The notes beneath the pieces are model-generated. The model made no database searches and was not told the origin of the DNA. It saw only the letters and a list, made by a program, of their open reading frames with translations. Positions 26,813 through 27,743 of a stretch of 27,743 nt of DNA are shown piece after piece. Source of the stretch: Mikrocytos mackini (Eukaryota > Endomyxa > Ascetosporea > Mikrocytida > Mikrocytiidae); NCBI GenBank assembly GCA_030180075.1, contig JASNJN010000194.1, positions 1-27,743 of the forward strand, in the 5' to 3' direction. The translations under genes and the position numbers were made by a program. Numbering within the stretch: position 1 is the stretch's first letter; the number at the start of each line of letters is the position of its first letter.

Positions 26813-27217
26813 CTAAACTAATAAGTTACAAACAATTAAAATTTAATGGTATTTTGATTCAAATATAACAAAATATATTGTCAAATTTTAACTCTTTAAT
26901 GATATTGGATTGTTATCATTATTGAAATATGGATGTTGTATGACTTTTAAAGTATTTCCGATTTCTTCTTATAAACATAATACTTACATTTCATACAGTA
27001 TACCCAAATATCAATCAAATGTTAGACTTAGTTTATGTAAGATTTTCAATAAGAAGTAATTTCGTGTATTCAATCATCTTTAAATTGTAAAGTAGTCTAC
27101 TTCAGCCTTATATGGGGTTGGTCTTTTAGTGCATGTCGTATGTTTATTGTATATTTCGTAGGGAATCCACAAATGTCCTAAGCTCATTTATTACTTCATA
27201 ATACTCTTGTTGGTTCT
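26813..27217. other. MULE 3' internal region, non-coding
   Basis: AT-rich sequence between the transposase stop and the right TIR. There is no reading frame of note. It probably holds the transcript 3' end. Confidence 0.5.
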
Positions 27218-27595
27218 ATTATTATGCATGATGTATGGTGTGTTGTTAGTATAAGTTTGTTGTCTTGTTGCTGTGGGTATTTGATGTGTGTAGATGAGTA
27301 CAATAGCAGACAATCTTTTTGGAGTTTAAAATTTAAAATGTTCCATGTAAGTTTTGTTTATTACAGTATCCAACATCTATAACAATGATTATGAGAGTTA
27401 TTTGTTATCGACATAACACGCTTTGTATAAGATAAATAACAAAAATAATTTTTTAATACAAAACCCAATTAATCAAAACAAGAAGGTTTTGACGTGCCAA
27501 ATTCGATATACAAGCTAACATCTTGTATATAAAGACAATACTCTTCTAAAACAGGTTTATTTTAACACGTAATTTTGGTGCAAAGAGACGTGACG
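27218..27595 (-). repeat. Right terminal inverted repeat of the MULE
   Basis: Inverse complement of 23986-24364, one base shorter because of a T-run indel. It carries the same 9-bp-arm palindrome at 27506-27514 and 27522-27530. The outer end reads ...GCAAAGAGACGTGACG. Confidence 0.92.
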
Positions 27596-27599
27596 TAAA

Positions 27600-27743
27600 T
27601 TAATTCATATGTTCCAATATTTCTTTGTATCTGGGTATCCATTTGTTATTCTCTCCTTCCAACCNTTCTATTTCGGATATAACTTCTTTTATTTCGTTTA
27701 CTACATCTTCTTCCTTAACTTCTTCCTTAACTTCTTCTTCTTG
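27600..27743 (-). CDS. C-terminal end of an unknown acidic protein (partial)
   Basis: On the minus strand a frame enters from the right edge and runs 47 codons to a TAA at 27602-27600. It starts with an acidic, repeat-like stretch (EEEVKEEVKEED), then VNEIKEVISEIE and KWIPRYKEILEHMN. The heptad-like E/K/V pattern suggests coiled coil. One ambiguous base (n at 27665) falls in a codon. The frame stays open across the whole visible part, and its stop is 4 bp from the MULE end, so it looks like a genuine gene whose 3' flank received the transposon. The product was not recognised. Confidence 0.55.
   Translation of the reverse strand, partial: QEEEVKEEVKEEDVVNEIKEVISEIEXLEGENNKWIPRYKEILEHMN

Larger units (their letters stand above)
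23986..27595 (+). mobile_element. Complete MULE (Mutator-like) DNA transposon with long TIRs
   Basis: This 3.6-kb element is bounded by near-identical inverted repeats of about 379 bp and encodes one intact 819-aa transposase. The repeats differ at only about half a dozen positions, which indicates recent activity. The right end lies 4 bp from the stop codon of the neighbouring minus-strand gene. MULEs usually leave 8-11 bp target duplications. The bases flanking the repeats (TTTATAATAT left; TAAATTAATT right) are not identical, so the exact ends or the duplication remain uncertain. Confidence 0.9.

Noticed and set aside
23970..27610. Target-site duplication of the MULE
   Set aside because: Flanking bases on the two sides are AT-rich and alike but not identical over 8-11 positions for any end choice tried.
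1..27743. tRNA or rRNA genes
   Set aside because: No T-loop-like GGTTCGAATCC words in a cloverleaf setting and no rRNA core motifs were noticed on either strand.

Overview
The window looks like AT-rich nuclear DNA of a eukaryote with small, intron-poor genes and a heavy transposon load. A microsporidian with an expanded, repeat-rich genome fits best. The evidence is intronless genes with A-rich start contexts, a shortened and divergent beta'-COP (coatomer) subunit, several one-exon secreted type I membrane proteins of a kind common in microsporidia, and transposons of mixed origin including one resembling an arthropod hAT family. This assignment is an inference; no rRNA or tRNA was found to settle it.

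Layout. Positions 1-812 are gene-poor with a degenerate direct repeat. Positions 813-5228 hold a Ty3/gypsy-type LTR retrotransposon with very short (about 125 bp) LTRs. Its gag-protease frame is open, but the rest of pol is broken by several frameshifts and a stop. Positions 5259-15874 form the main gene block: three secreted, membrane-anchored proteins (6048, 7124, 13725), of which the last two are clear paralogues; a beta'-COP gene (8564-10414) whose 5' WD40 part (8092-8586) is interrupted; a minus-strand P-loop ATPase/PD-(D/E)XK nuclease gene of the RHS/Crinkler-like type, split in two frames (10752-13338); and a basic, acidic-tailed protein with a MADS-box-like N-terminus (15149-15874).

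Positions 16150-22260 are a graveyard. It holds a LINE reverse-transcriptase 3' fragment (minus), abutting a hAT-like transposase relict of arthropod type (plus), a 19-bp tandem repeat, a decayed copy of the 26S proteasome ATPase Rpt6 (minus), and a 5'-truncated, frameshifted MULE transposase (minus). Positions 23986-27595 are a complete, apparently intact MULE DNA transposon: about 379-bp terminal inverted repeats flank an 819-aa transposase. It sits 4 bp after the stop codon of a minus-strand gene that runs off the right edge (27600-27743).

How the parts relate: the secreted-protein cluster and the ATPase/nuclease gene are the likely lineage-specific, host-facing or genome-conflict genes. 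Beta'-COP is housekeeping secretion machinery. The rest is mobile DNA of at least five types (Ty3/gypsy, LINE, hAT and two unrelated MULE lineages). The least familiar items are the secreted paralogue family, the split ATPase-nuclease, and the beta'-COP gene whose 5' stops are all explainable as single C-to-T changes.
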